In this document: positions 1 through 8,246 of the stretch, piece after piece
Position numbering within the stretch: the stretch's first letter is position 1
How the letters are laid out: each line of letters begins with the position of its first letter
Assembly (NCBI RefSeq): GCF_020194175.1
Contig: NZ_JADYVX010000003.1
Coordinates: forward strand, 62,001-126,000
DNA length: 64,000 bases
Reading direction: 5' to 3'
From: Bradyrhizobium sp. BRP22
GTDB lineage: Bacteria; Pseudomonadota; Alphaproteobacteria; Rhizobiales; Xanthobacteraceae
Position numbers and translations under genes: made by a program
The notes under the pieces: model-generated
The model's database searches: none
What the model saw: only the letters and a program-made list of their open reading frames with translations
What the model was told of the DNA's origin: nothing

Positions 1-1343
1 CCGCCGCGGCTGCGGGTCGGCGCTGCTGTTGCCGGTGATGACTGTCGCGCCGGTGCAGCGTCGGGCGTCTCGACCTCGTAGGCGACGGTGCCGGACGGGT
101 GCCGGTAGTGACCCGGATCGCGATAATCGTCGCGCGCAAGGCCCTCGCGAATTTTCATCACCGTGAACATGCCGCCCATTTCGAGCGGGCCGAACTGGCC
201 GTTGCCGGTCATCATCGGCAGCGTGTTGTCGGGCGCGGGCATCTCCATGTTGCCCATCGCCATGCCGGTCGAGCCCATCACCATCGCGTCGGGCGCGAGC
301 CTGCCGACGGCCTTCGCGAGGTCCTTGCGCGACACGCCGATGAGGTTGCGCATGTCGTGGCCCATCGCGTTCATCGTGTGGTGCGACTTGTGGCAGTGGA
401 ATGCCCAGTCGCCGGGATTGTCGGCGAGCACGTCGAACGCGCGCACCGCGCCGACGGGTACGTCGGTGGTCGTTTCCGGATATTGCGCGCTTTCCGGAAT
501 CCATCCGCCGTCAGTGCAGGTCACGTAGAACTTGTGGCCATGCAGATGGATCGGATGGTTGGTCATCGAGAGATTGCCGATCCGCACCCGCACCTTGTCG
601 CCAAGCCGCACCGGCAGCGGATCGATGCCGGGGAAGACGCGGCTGTTCCAGGTCCACATGTTGAAGTCGGTCATCTCGTTGACCTTCGGCAGGTACGTGC
701 CGGGGTCGATGAGATAGCTGCTCATGACGAAGACGAAGTCGCGGTCCACGGGGCGAAACGCGGGATCGCGCGGGTGCACCACGATCATGCCCATCATGCC
801 CATCGCCATCTGCACCATCTCGTCGGAATGCGGGTGGTACATGAACGTGCCGCTGTGCTTCAGCTCGAACTCGTAGACGAAAGTCTTTCCCGGCTTGATG
901 TGCGGCTGCGACAGTCCGCCGACGCCGTCCATGCCCGAGGGCAGGATCATGCCGTGCCAGTGCACGGTGGTATGCTCCGGCAATTTGTTGGTGACGAAGA
1001 TGCGGACCTTGTCGCCCTCGACGGCCTCGATGGTCGGGCCCGGCGATTGGCCGTTATAGCCCCAGAGATTGGCCTTCATGCCATCGGCGAATTCGCGCAC
1101 TACCGGCTCGGCGACGAGATGGAATTCCTTCCAGTCGCCGTTCATGCGCCAGGGCAGCGACCAGCCGTTCAGCGTCACGACGGGCCGGTAATCCGGTCCC
1201 GAGGTCGGATGGAGCGGCGGCTGCGAGGCCGTCTTGTCCATCGTTGGCGCTTCCGGAATCGCGGCGGCCTGCACGCGTCCGGCGACGGCACCGGCGCCGA
1301 CGAGCGCTGCGGTGCCCAGGAATCCTCTGCGTGAAAACATCAT
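1..1343 (-). CDS. Multicopper oxidase, exported (3' end beyond window)
   Basis: Translating the minus strand from ATG at 1341-1343 gives an open frame of about 447 codons with no stop before the window edge, so the C-terminus is missing. The start MMFSRRGFLGTAA is a twin-arginine signal, so the enzyme should act folded in the periplasm. All four copper motifs are present: HWHG (128-131), HPHSDE (170-175), HPIHLHGH (263-270) and HCHKSHH (316-322), with Met327 at the type 1 copper axial position. A methionine-rich stretch follows (about 354-397), as in copper-detoxifying oxidases of the CopA/CueO kind. It probably oxidises Cu(I). It starts 9 bp after the TolC-type gene and is the last visible gene of the copper operon. 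Position 1338-1340 is an alternative ATG. The function as a copper oxidase is firm; the substrate is inferred. Confidence 0.93.
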   Translation of the reverse strand, partial: MMFSRRGFLGTAALVGAGAVAGRVQAAAIPEAPTMDKTASQPPLHPTSGPDYRPVVTLNGWSLPWRMNGDWKEFHLVAEPVVREFADGMKANLWGYNGQSPGPTIEAVEGDKVRIFVTNKLPEHTTVHWHGMILPSGMDGVGGLSQPHIKPGKTFVYEFELKHSGTFMYHPHSDEMVQMAMGMMGMIVVHPRDPAFRPVDRDFVFVMSSYLIDPGTYLPKVNEMTDFNMWTWNSRVFPGIDPLPVRLGDKVRVRIGNLSMTNHPIHLHGHKFYVTCTDGGWIPESAQYPETTTDVPVGAVRAFDVLADNPGDWAFHCHKSHHTMNAMGHDMRNLIGVSRKDLAKAVGRLAPDAMVMGSTGMAMGNMEMPAPDNTLPMMTGNGQFGPLEMGGMFTVMKIREGLARDDYRDPGHYRHPSGTVAYEVETPDAAPARQSSPATAAPTRSRG

Positions 1344-1352
1344 TCCCTCCAC

Positions 1353-2786
1353 TCAGTGAGCGCCGGCAGCAGGCAAGGCTGCGGAAGCTGTTGTCGTCGG
1401 GCTTTCCCTTGTTCCCGATCCGCCGCCGTTGACGGCGGTTTGCAGGTCGGACTGCGCCAGAAAGAATGCCCGCCTGGCGTCGATCGCGGCGCGGAGCGAG
1501 GCGAGGCGCTGGCGCGCTTCGGTCAGCAGCGCGAACACGTCGATCTGCATGCTGGAGAAGCGCAACTGCATCTCTTCCGTGATGATCTGGCGCAGCGGCA
1601 AGATCTCGCGCTGATAGTGGGTGGCGATGTCGTAGCTCGAGCGGTAGGTGCGATAGGCATCGCGCGCTTCGGAGCGAACATTGACCGCCCTCTCGGTCAG
1701 CCGGTTGAAGGCGAAATTGTAGGTCTCCGCCGCCTGGCGGACGCGCACCTCGCCGCCGTCGAACACCGGGATCTGGAACGCGACGTCAAAGCCGCGCTCG
1801 CGGAACGGCGGATCTTCCGGGTCGCGCGTGCGCTTGTCGATGCCGGCGAGGTCGAGCAGCGTGACAAAGCGCGTCGCCTCGGTGAGATCGAGCGCCTTTG
1901 CCTGGGCAACGAGTTCCATGCGCGCGATCTGCAGGTCGATGCGGTGTGCGACGGCGTCGGCTTCGATCGAGGGCAGCGCCTGTGGACGTCGCGGCAAGGG
2001 CGGCAGCTTGTCCGGAAGCTTGAAGTTGAGATCGGCGTCCCACAGTCCCATCAGGCGCGAAAGCCGTTCGCGTGCGCTTCCGGCCTCCTGCCGTGCGGTG
2101 GCGAGGTCGGCCGTGGTCTCTGCGTAAAACACCTGCTCGCGCGCCTGATCGAGCTTGTTGAGCGCGCCTGTCTCGCCAAGCTTTTTCGCAAGCTGTGCGG
2201 TGGATTCCGCGGTCGATTTGGCATCGGTGAGAAGGCCGACCATTTCGTTGGCCGCCAGACTGCGGAAGTAGGCGCGCCGGACCTCGGCGGCGAGCCGAAG
2301 CGTCTCCAGCGCAGCGCGCAATTGTGCTTGTCGAAACCGCTCCCGCGCGATGTCGGAGCGGAATGGCAAGGTGGCCAGCGCCAGGATGTCGCCGACCACC
2401 TGCCGTTCGACCTCGCTCGCGCTGTTGCCTCTGATCCGCGAGATCGAGAACACGGGATTGGGCGGCAGGCTCTGTTCGACGAGATCGGTCTCGGCGAGCG
2501 CCAGTTCGTTATAGGCGGCCTGCAGCCCCTTGTTGCTGAGCAGGGCGACCTGCACCGCGGCATCGGCCGTCAGCGGCCGCGAGAGCAGCCGCCGGACCGT
2601 TCCGCGGATCCGTTCGGCATCGTCGGCGGAGCGCAGGAATGCGACATCCTTGCCGATGGTCTGCTCCGTCGCGGCGGCGACGACCGTCATGCCGCTGTCG
2701 GGTGAGAACGAGGCGCAAGCCGACAGGACGGCACCGACGATCAGCAGCAGGCCGGCCGCAGGCACATGGGTGGCAACATGGATCAT
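1353..2786 (-). CDS. TolC-family outer-membrane efflux lipoprotein
   Basis: A 477-residue outer-membrane factor that would form the outer duct of an envelope export system. The N-terminus MIHVATHVPAAG leads into a lipoprotein signal ending LSAC (Cys24). The body has the two long helical repeats of the TolC/OEP family, recognisable in AYNELALAETDLVEQSLPPN and, in the second half, in QIPVFDGGEVRVRQA. The ATG at 2784-2786 overlaps the TGA of the upstream lipoprotein gene (ATGA), so the longer reading from 2840 is rejected. It lies between the small lipoprotein and the multicopper oxidase in one minus-strand operon, which points to copper export or periplasmic copper handling. No RND pump or membrane fusion partner lies next to it inside the window; they could be beyond the left edge. 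Confidence 0.92.
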   Translation of the reverse strand: MIHVATHVPAAGLLLIVGAVLSACASFSPDSGMTVVAAATEQTIGKDVAFLRSADDAERIRGTVRRLLSRPLTADAAVQVALLSNKGLQAAYNELALAETDLVEQSLPPNPVFSISRIRGNSASEVERQVVGDILALATLPFRSDIARERFRQAQLRAALETLRLAAEVRRAYFRSLAANEMVGLLTDAKSTAESTAQLAKKLGETGALNKLDQAREQVFYAETTADLATARQEAGSARERLSRLMGLWDADLNFKLPDKLPPLPRRPQALPSIEADAVAHRIDLQIARMELVAQAKALDLTEATRFVTLLDLAGIDKRTRDPEDPPFRERGFDVAFQIPVFDGGEVRVRQAAETYNFAFNRLTERAVNVRSEARDAYRTYRSSYDIATHYQREILPLRQIITEEMQLRFSSMQIDVFALLTEARQRLASLRAAIDARRAFFLAQSDLQTAVNGGGSGTRESPTTTASAALPAAGAH

Positions 2787-3082
2787 TGTTGCGGTTCCTG
2801 CCGTTGTCTCGGGGCGACATCCTCGTTGCGTTCGCGCCACGGCGCCGGCGTCACGGGACGCAGGCTCGTATAGGGTGCGATCGTCGAGCGGTAGCGGACA
2901 TCGGCGACGCGCGCGGCCGGATCGGCCGGGTCGGAGGCGGCAAGCCGCGTTGTTGCGGGCTGGCAGCCTGCGGCTGTGACGGCGATCGCGATGATGATCA
3001 CGCCGACCGCGAGGGTGGACGGGAGATGGCGTCCGCCCGTCGTATCAACGACGGCGGACTTCGCCCCTGATAGCGAAGACAT
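2783..3082 (-). CDS. Small lipoprotein of the copper operon
   Basis: About 99 residues from ATG 3080-3082; GTG at 3110-3112 would add ten. A hydrophobic segment (about residues 24-38) ends in a lipobox-like AAGC (Cys40). The mature part is short and Pro/Arg-rich, with RYRSTIAPYTSLRPVTPAPW followed by an acidic-basic tail ending in PQQ. I do not recognise a named domain. Its stop overlaps the start of the TolC-type gene, so the two are probably translationally coupled. Its position between a His-rich exported protein and the efflux lipoprotein suggests an accessory role in periplasmic copper handling; that is inference from context. Confidence 0.75.
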   Translation of the reverse strand: MSSLSGAKSAVVDTTGGRHLPSTLAVGVIIIAIAVTAAGCQPATTRLAASDPADPAARVADVRYRSTIAPYTSLRPVTPAPWRERNEDVAPRQRQEPQQ

Positions 3083-3157
3083 CAATGGATTCCTGATCTG
3101 CGCATGAATCACGGGCGCACGCGCGATTCCGCGCGGCGCCTACGTCGTCACGTCAGT

Positions 3158-3589
3158 TCAGGCGTTGGGGGGACGATAGGGCAGAGGGGGCGCCGTGCCG
3201 CGCAGGCGCTGGTAGGTCTCGGAGACGCAGGTCGATATCGGCTGCGTGGGCTTCGCGATGCCGGGCAAATCCGCCGCCATCGCCGAAAGGCAGAGCATCG
3301 CGCAACACGGCCCAGGTGCGGTCTTGCCGTCATGCTTATGCTTGACGTCGCCGCTGTCTGCGTGATGGGCGGCGTGCGCGCCGTCATGTTCGTGCGAGCC
3401 ATGGTCGTGCAAGCTCTGGCCGGAACCGGGATGCGCGTCGTCAGCCGCCAGCGCCACCTCGGCCGGCAGGCAGGGTGCGGGATTGCCCACGGCAAGCGCG
3501 GCGCCCGGCGCAAGCAAGCAAAACAGGTAGAGCAGGGCGACCAGCCACCCTGCCTTGGCCCGTTGCGGTCTCGTCAAGCGTACGAACAT
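3158..3589 (-). CDS. Histidine-rich exported protein, likely copper-binding
   Basis: A 143-residue protein from ATG 3587-3589. A basic N-terminus and a hydrophobic segment (about 15-34, ending APGAALA) form a signal peptide or anchor. The middle (about 52-88) is rich in His, Asp and Ser, for example HDHGSHEHDGAHAAHH and KHKHDGK, a pattern expected of a metal-binding linker. Cysteines follow in PGPCCAMLC (93-100), and Cys121 lies in STCVSE. It resembles the small DUF2946-type copper-associated proteins, but the family call is tentative. It is the first gene of the copper operon, diverges from the MFS gene, and precedes the lipoprotein by about 75 bp. Plausible jobs are copper buffering or delivery to the oxidase. 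Confidence 0.75.
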   Translation of the reverse strand: MFVRLTRPQRAKAGWLVALLYLFCLLAPGAALAVGNPAPCLPAEVALAADDAHPGSGQSLHDHGSHEHDGAHAAHHADSGDVKHKHDGKTAPGPCCAMLCLSAMAADLPGIAKPTQPISTCVSETYQRLRGTAPPLPYRPPNA

Positions 3590-3632
3590 CGTCACCAAAG
3601 TACCGCCAATCGCGGGCCCCGCCAAGGTGCCG

Positions 3633-3645
3633 GCAATGTCATTGC
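3633..3645. promoter_or_regulatory. 13-bp palindrome in the copper operon/MFS divergent promoter
   Basis: GCAATG-T-CATTGC is a perfect palindrome in the 96-bp gap between the divergent starts at 3589 (minus) and 3686 (plus). A TTGACA lies just downstream at 3653-3658. It could be an operator for a copper-responsive regulator, but no regulator gene is adjacent and the site is short. Confidence 0.35.
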
Positions 3646-3685
3646 GCAACGATTGACAGTTTGTTGGGTGGTCGGGGCCTTTCGC

Positions 3686-4984
3686 ATGCCTAATATTTCG
3701 CCAAAACGCTTGACTGAGAGGCGATTGGTGACGAAGTTTGGCCTCGTTGTGGAAATTCCTTCTCAGTTTAGCCCCAAGTCCGACCTGTTCATTCCCGATT
3801 CGCGCCGAGCATGGCTGCGGCTCGCCGTCGCCGTGGTGATCGGCTCGCTCGGTAGCGTCGGCATGTGGTCGGTAGTGGTGGCGCTGCCGCTGGTGCAGGG
3901 GGATTTCGGCGCCACGCGCGGGACGGCGTCGCTCGCCTTTACCCTGGTCATGATCGGCTTCGGCTCGGGCGGGGTTCTGACCGGCAAGATCACTGATCGC
4001 TATGGCATCGTCACCGCGATCGGGCTCGGCATCGGCATCCTCGGGCTCGGCTATATCGGCGCCGGCTACGCGCCGTCGATCTGGTCGTTCATCCTGTTTC
4101 ATTTCGCGATCGGGCTGTCGTCATCGGCGACCTTCGGGCCGTTGATGGCGGAAGCCTCGCACTGGTTCGACCGCTACCGCGGGCTCGCGGTCGCGATCGC
4201 CGCCAGCGGCAATTACATCGGCGGCACGATCTGGCCGCCGCTGGTGAATCTCGGCATGCAGCAGTTCGGCTGGCGCACCACGCATATCGCGATCGGGATC
4301 TTCACCGCGGTTGCGATGGCGGTGGCGCTGCTGGTGCTGCAGCGCCTGATGGGTGGTGCAAGCCGGCACAGCCATCTCAACGCGCCGCCGCCGCGCGTCA
4401 ATCTGCGGCTCTCCACCAACGCGCTGACGGCGATCCTGTCGCTGGCCGCGATCGCCTGCTGCGTGGCGATGGCGATGCCGCAGGTGCATATCGTCGCCTA
4501 TTGCGGCGATCTCGGCTACGGTGTGGCGCGCGGCGCCGAAATGCTGTCGCTGATGCTCGGCTTCGGCATCATCAGCCGCATCGGCTCGGGCTTCCTCGCC
4601 GACCGCATCGGCGGCATCCGCACGCTTTTGATCGGCTCGGTCGCGCAGGGCGCGGCGCTGCTGTTCTATCTGTTCTTCGACAGCCTGACCTCGCTCTACA
4701 TCATCTCGGCGATGTTCGGCCTGTTCCAGGGCGGCATCGTGCCGAGCTACGCCATCATCATCCGCGAGGCGATGCCGGCAGCAGAGGCGGCCACGCGTGT
4801 CGGCATCGTGATCTTCGCCTCCGTGATCGGCATGTCTCTGGGCGGCTATGTCTCCGGTGTGATCTTCGATGCCACCGGCTCCTACGCCGCCGCCTTCGCC
4901 AACGGGCTCGCCTGGAACGCGCTCAACGTCGCCATCACGCTGATGCTGCTGATCCGCGCGCGGCAGCGGCTGGCGATGGCGTGA
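3686..4984 (+). CDS. MFS transporter
   Basis: A 432-residue major facilitator with about twelve hydrophobic segments. The loop after TM2 has the family motif GKITDRYG, and the matching loop in the second half has GFLADRIGG. ASHWFDRYRGLAVAIAASGN resembles the conserved region of the oxalate/formate and monocarboxylate antiporter-like branch, so a carboxylate substrate is possible but unproven. ATG 3686 (MPNISPKRL) is chosen; GTG 3728 is an alternative. The long in-frame extension back to 3104 is only the antisense of the His-rich gene. It converges with the sensor kinase gene, with 6 bp between their stops. Confidence 0.88.
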   Translation: MPNISPKRLTERRLVTKFGLVVEIPSQFSPKSDLFIPDSRRAWLRLAVAVVIGSLGSVGMWSVVVALPLVQGDFGATRGTASLAFTLVMIGFGSGGVLTGKITDRYGIVTAIGLGIGILGLGYIGAGYAPSIWSFILFHFAIGLSSSATFGPLMAEASHWFDRYRGLAVAIAASGNYIGGTIWPPLVNLGMQQFGWRTTHIAIGIFTAVAMAVALLVLQRLMGGASRHSHLNAPPPRVNLRLSTNALTAILSLAAIACCVAMAMPQVHIVAYCGDLGYGVARGAEMLSLMLGFGIISRIGSGFLADRIGGIRTLLIGSVAQGAALLFYLFFDSLTSLYIISAMFGLFQGGIVPSYAIIIREAMPAAEAATRVGIVIFASVIGMSLGGYVSGVIFDATGSYAAAFANGLAWNALNVAITLMLLIRARQRLAMA

Positions 4985-4990
4985 AGCTGA

Positions 4991-6376
4991 TCAACCGGGA
5001 GCGGCTGCCGGGGCGCCAGCAAGAGAGAGCTTGGCTTCCCTCGGCGTTCCAGCAACTGCCTCCGGAAAGCGAAGGCATGCGGTTGTTCCGGCTCCAGGAC
5101 TTGACGTAATTATCAGCTCGCCCCCATGGGCTCCCATGATTTCACGGACAATCGCCAGGCCGAGTCCTGCGCCCTCCTTGGAGGGGTTGCCGGTCTGGAA
5201 AGGTTCGACCAGATCTTGTTCGAAGCTTGGAGAGATTCCGGCGCCATCGTCGCTGATGGACACGCTCCCGTGGCTTAACCTTGCAACGATGCGTTGAGCG
5301 CCACAGGCATGAATCAAGGCATTCCCGACCAGGTTGGCCAAAGCGCTCCGCACCGCGGCCTCGACGCCCAGTACGATCGTGATGCCTTCGCTTTCTTCAA
5401 GCGAAAGTTCGATGCCGGCGTCGAGCGCGGAGGGGCTGAAATCCGCCAGCACATCCCTCGTCACCACCGCGAGGTCGAAGGGCCGTTTTTCGATCGTATG
5501 ATTTTGCAGACGAGCCAGGTCGAGCATGGCCGAGACCAGGGATGTCAGACGACGGAGATCGCGCACAAGGTCAGCCTTCAGCGCGGGTTCTGGCACGTCC
5601 TCGATCTTCGCTCTCAGCACGGTCAATGGCGTGCGGAGCTGATGGGCGGCGTTGCCGAGAAACCGGCGCTGCATCCGAATGTAGGCGTCGATCTCGTCAA
5701 AGGCGCGGTTGAGGGCCTGAACCAGCGGCCTGAGCTCGATCGGGACCTCAGCGAGTGCAATCGATCCCTGCGGCGCGGTCGGATCGATGGCGAGCGCAAG
5801 CTTCGTCACGCGACGGATGCTGCCCGACACAAGACGCGCGGTCAGCAGCGCGCCGATTGCGACGATCGATGCGAATGCGAGAGCCACCAGAAAAATCGAG
5901 GAAAAATTGCGAGAGATGACCGATCGTGCCATCTGCACGAAGCCCGGTCGTGCGCCACCGATCATCATTGCCAATCTGGAAGGCCCTCTCTGGACGACGG
6001 CAAGGCAGAAGGTACCCGTCTGGTCGAGCGTATCGAGCACGGAAAGACCGACTGGAGCGTTGTAGGGGATTGAAAAAGGCAGTGGCGGCCTGTGTTCGCT
6101 TCCAAACTCGCTCTTGAGCGTTCCGCTGGACACGACGTACCAGAAAGCCGGGCTATGGGACTTCAGTTGTTCCATGCGGCTTGTGGAGCGCACGATTGGC
6201 GCACCGTTTGCGTCGATCGTTGTCGCGTCTTTGAGAGTGGCGGCCGCCAACGGGCAAACGACGTGCTCGCTGCCGCGTATTCGAGAGAACCAGACGACCA
6301 TGCTGAAGGTGATGACGAAGAGCACCGCCGCAACCATGCCGACCGAAATCGTGAGCGTCCTGGTAATCGACGTCAT
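4991..6376 (-). CDS. Sensor histidine kinase
   Basis: A 461-residue membrane kinase. TM1 is at about 10-30 and TM2 at about 160-182; they bound a periplasmic sensor loop of about 130 residues that contains isolated cysteines (Cys41, Cys124). A HAMP linker follows, then a HisKA domain with the phospho-acceptor His245 in NAAHQLRTPLT, and a HATPase domain with LVGNALIH (N box), DDGAGIS (G1) and GAGLGLAIV (G2). Its ATG overlaps the stop of the response-regulator gene (ATGA), so the pair is cotranscribed. Gene order places the MipA/OmpV protein as the likely target. The stimulus cannot be told from sequence. Confidence 0.95.
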   Translation of the reverse strand: MTSITRTLTISVGMVAAVLFVITFSMVVWFSRIRGSEHVVCPLAAATLKDATTIDANGAPIVRSTSRMEQLKSHSPAFWYVVSSGTLKSEFGSEHRPPLPFSIPYNAPVGLSVLDTLDQTGTFCLAVVQRGPSRLAMMIGGARPGFVQMARSVISRNFSSIFLVALAFASIVAIGALLTARLVSGSIRRVTKLALAIDPTAPQGSIALAEVPIELRPLVQALNRAFDEIDAYIRMQRRFLGNAAHQLRTPLTVLRAKIEDVPEPALKADLVRDLRRLTSLVSAMLDLARLQNHTIEKRPFDLAVVTRDVLADFSPSALDAGIELSLEESEGITIVLGVEAAVRSALANLVGNALIHACGAQRIVARLSHGSVSISDDGAGISPSFEQDLVEPFQTGNPSKEGAGLGLAIVREIMGAHGGELIITSSPGAGTTACLRFPEAVAGTPREAKLSLAGAPAAAPG

Positions 6377-7050
6377 CTTGCCGGCGCCATCCTGAGGATG
6401 TAGCCGATGCCGCGCATGCTGCGAATCTCGACATTGCCGCCCAACTCCGACAGCTTCCTGCGAAGGCGCGACATTTGTGCCTCGAGCGTGTTGGACTCGA
6501 TTTCGTCGTCGAAGCCATAGAGCGCCTCGATCAGGGTGTCGCGTCCGACAACGCGATCCCGCCGCATCAGCAGAGCTTCGAGGATCAACGCTTCCCGGCG
6601 CCGAAGCGAGACCTTCCGGCCGGCCACGGTAACCTCGTTCGTGCCAAGCTCCAGTTCGACGTTTCCAAACGATATGGCCTGCGGCGCGAGCAGCCGAGGC
6701 CGTCGTAGAACCGCCCGGACTCTGGCAAGGAATTCCTGCGGCTCAAAGGGCTTGCTCAGGTAATCGTCCGCTCCGCCGTTCAGTCCATCGATCACGTCTT
6801 CCTTGGTATCCTTGGCGGTCAGCATGATGATGGCGGGCCTTTCGCGCAATTGAGCGAGGGAGGCGACGATATCGAGCGCGTCGCCGTCCGGCAGCATCCG
6901 GTCGACGATTGCGAGATCATACTTGAAGCTGCCGAGTGCTTGCCGGGCTTCCGAGATGGATTCGACAATGTCGACAATTCCGCACACGTCTCGAAGTAAA
7001 CGGCCGAGATAGGCGCCGATTTGCGCCTCGTCTTCTATCACCAGGGAGCG
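6373..7050 (-). CDS. OmpR/PhoB-family response regulator
   Basis: 225 residues from ATG 7048-7050 (MRSLVIEDEA); an ATG at 7080 would add ten residues (MAQPTKKDP). The receiver domain has the acidic pair in IEDE, the phospho-acceptor Asp51 in IVDRMLPDGD and the Lys of LSKPF. The winged-helix DNA-binding domain covers about 125-222 and ends in MRGIGYIL, typical of the OmpR class. It forms a two-gene operon with the kinase and faces the MipA/OmpV gene across 289 bp, so autoregulation and control of that gene are likely. Confidence 0.95.
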   Translation of the reverse strand, partial: RSLVIEDEAQIGAYLGRLLRDVCGIVDIVESISEARQALGSFKYDLAIVDRMLPDGDALDIVASLAQLRERPAIIMLTAKDTKEDVIDGLNGGADDYLSKPFEPQEFLARVRAVLRRPRLLAPQAISFGNVELELGTNEVTVAGRKVSLRRREALILEALLMRRDRVVGRDTLIEALYGFDDEIESNTLEAQMSRLRRKLSELGGNVEIRSMRGIGYILRMAPAR

Positions 7051-7339
7051 CATCGGGTCTTTCTTGGTTGGTTGGGCCAACGGGCGATGCCGGCTGAGAC
7101 GTCAGCCCGCTTATCGGATCGGCATCTATCTGGTCGAGTCGGATTTTTCCGCACGGGCGCTCATCGGTTGCGTGAGGGCAAGACTTGAAGGCACGTCCTT
7201 CTCGGATGTTCGAGCATCCCACCATTTGCGCCGACCGAGGCAATCTTGCGGCAATGTTCGACTGTCACGTAGCCGCCCGTGACCACAACCGTGCAAGCCG
7301 ACCCGTTCCGCAAAGGCTTGGGTTAGGTGAAGGGCCCTG
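7051..7339. promoter_or_regulatory. Divergent intergenic region, two-component operon/mipA-like gene
   Basis: 289 bp with no convincing gene; small frames crossing it run into the flanking genes. The clearest symmetry is GTCACG (7264-7269) and CGTGAC (7278-7283), an inverted repeat with an 8-bp spacer about 60 bp before the outer-membrane gene. It is a candidate regulator site or the base of a small hairpin. No strong promoter could be assigned by eye. Confidence 0.4.
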
Positions 7340-8239
7340 ATGAATTCCATGACCCGAGCTTTCTCGCGCTCTGCGCTCAAAAAGGCGCGCCGAATCTTCC
7401 CGGTCGCGGCAACTGTTGCCGCACTTGGCGCTGTCGCTGCGCCACCGGACACAGCGTCCGCGCAGACCGCGTTCACCTTGCCGGCTCCTCCCTTCCAGGT
7501 GCCCTACTTGCCATCAGCTTCGGGTAACTGGACACTGATGATCGGTATAGGCGGCGAGTATAAGCCCGATTTCGCGGGAGCAAACGGGAGCAAGTTCAGC
7601 CCGGTCCCGATCTTCACCATTCGTCGTGCCGGCACAGCCGAGCAGTTTCGCGGCCCGCGCGACTCCGCGAGCATTGCGCTGATCGATTTCGGCGATTTCC
7701 AGGCGGGTCCTGCCGGCAAGTTCGTGTCCGCCCGAAAGGCGCGCGACTATCCCGAGCTGGCCGGCCTCCGGGATGTCGATTTCACGTTCGAGCTGGGCGG
7801 ATTCATCCAGTATTTTCCGGTCGACTGGTTTCGTCTGCGCAACGAGACCCGCCAGGGAATCGGCGGTCATCACGGTGTCGTCTCCGACTTCTCGGCCGAT
7901 TTCATCGTGCCGGTTGCTCGCGGGCTTACCGTTTCGGCCGGTCCGCGTTTTACGCTGCAAAGCTCCAAAGCAACCTCGACCTACTTCAGCATCGATGCCG
8001 CCCAGGCGATGGCCACCGGGCTGTCGGCGTTCGATGCGAAGGGCGGTGCGCACTCTGTCGGCGCGGGCGCGCAGGTATCGTATCGGATCGACCAGCATTG
8101 GGAGGTGCATTCCTACGTCGAGTATGAGCGCTTGCTTGGCGATGCGGCGAAGAGCCCGCTCGTGACAGTTCGAGGTTCGGTCAACCAGACGACCATCGGC
8201 ATCGGTGCCTCCTATTCATTCGACTTCAACATCCGGTAA
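7340..8239 (+). CDS. MipA/OmpV-family outer-membrane protein
   Basis: 299 residues. A signal peptide with a hydrophobic core around 20-38 ends TASAQ near residue 42, giving a periplasmic or outer-membrane protein. The mature part alternates in beta-strand fashion and carries family hallmarks: GNWTLMIGIGGEYKPDF near the start, YFSIDAAQAMATGLSAFDAK in the C-terminal third, and an end rich in aromatic beta strands (SYSFDFNIR). MipA/OmpV proteins are beta-barrel scaffolds or porin-like proteins often paired with two-component systems, as here. ATG 7349 is a close alternative start. A lipoprotein gene follows 7 bp downstream. Confidence 0.9.
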   Translation: MNSMTRAFSRSALKKARRIFPVAATVAALGAVAAPPDTASAQTAFTLPAPPFQVPYLPSASGNWTLMIGIGGEYKPDFAGANGSKFSPVPIFTIRRAGTAEQFRGPRDSASIALIDFGDFQAGPAGKFVSARKARDYPELAGLRDVDFTFELGGFIQYFPVDWFRLRNETRQGIGGHHGVVSDFSADFIVPVARGLTVSAGPRFTLQSSKATSTYFSIDAAQAMATGLSAFDAKGGAHSVGAGAQVSYRIDQHWEVHSYVEYERLLGDAAKSPLVTVRGSVNQTTIGIGASYSFDFNIR

Positions 8240-8246
8240 CAACACC

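Noticed and set aside
99-1334. A 411-codon plus-strand frame at the left edge
   Set aside because: Antisense of the multicopper oxidase, which has all four copper motifs on the minus strand.
3104-3685. N-terminal extension of the MFS transporter
   Set aside because: It lies over the His-rich gene on the other strand and has antisense-like composition; the membrane protein begins near 3686.
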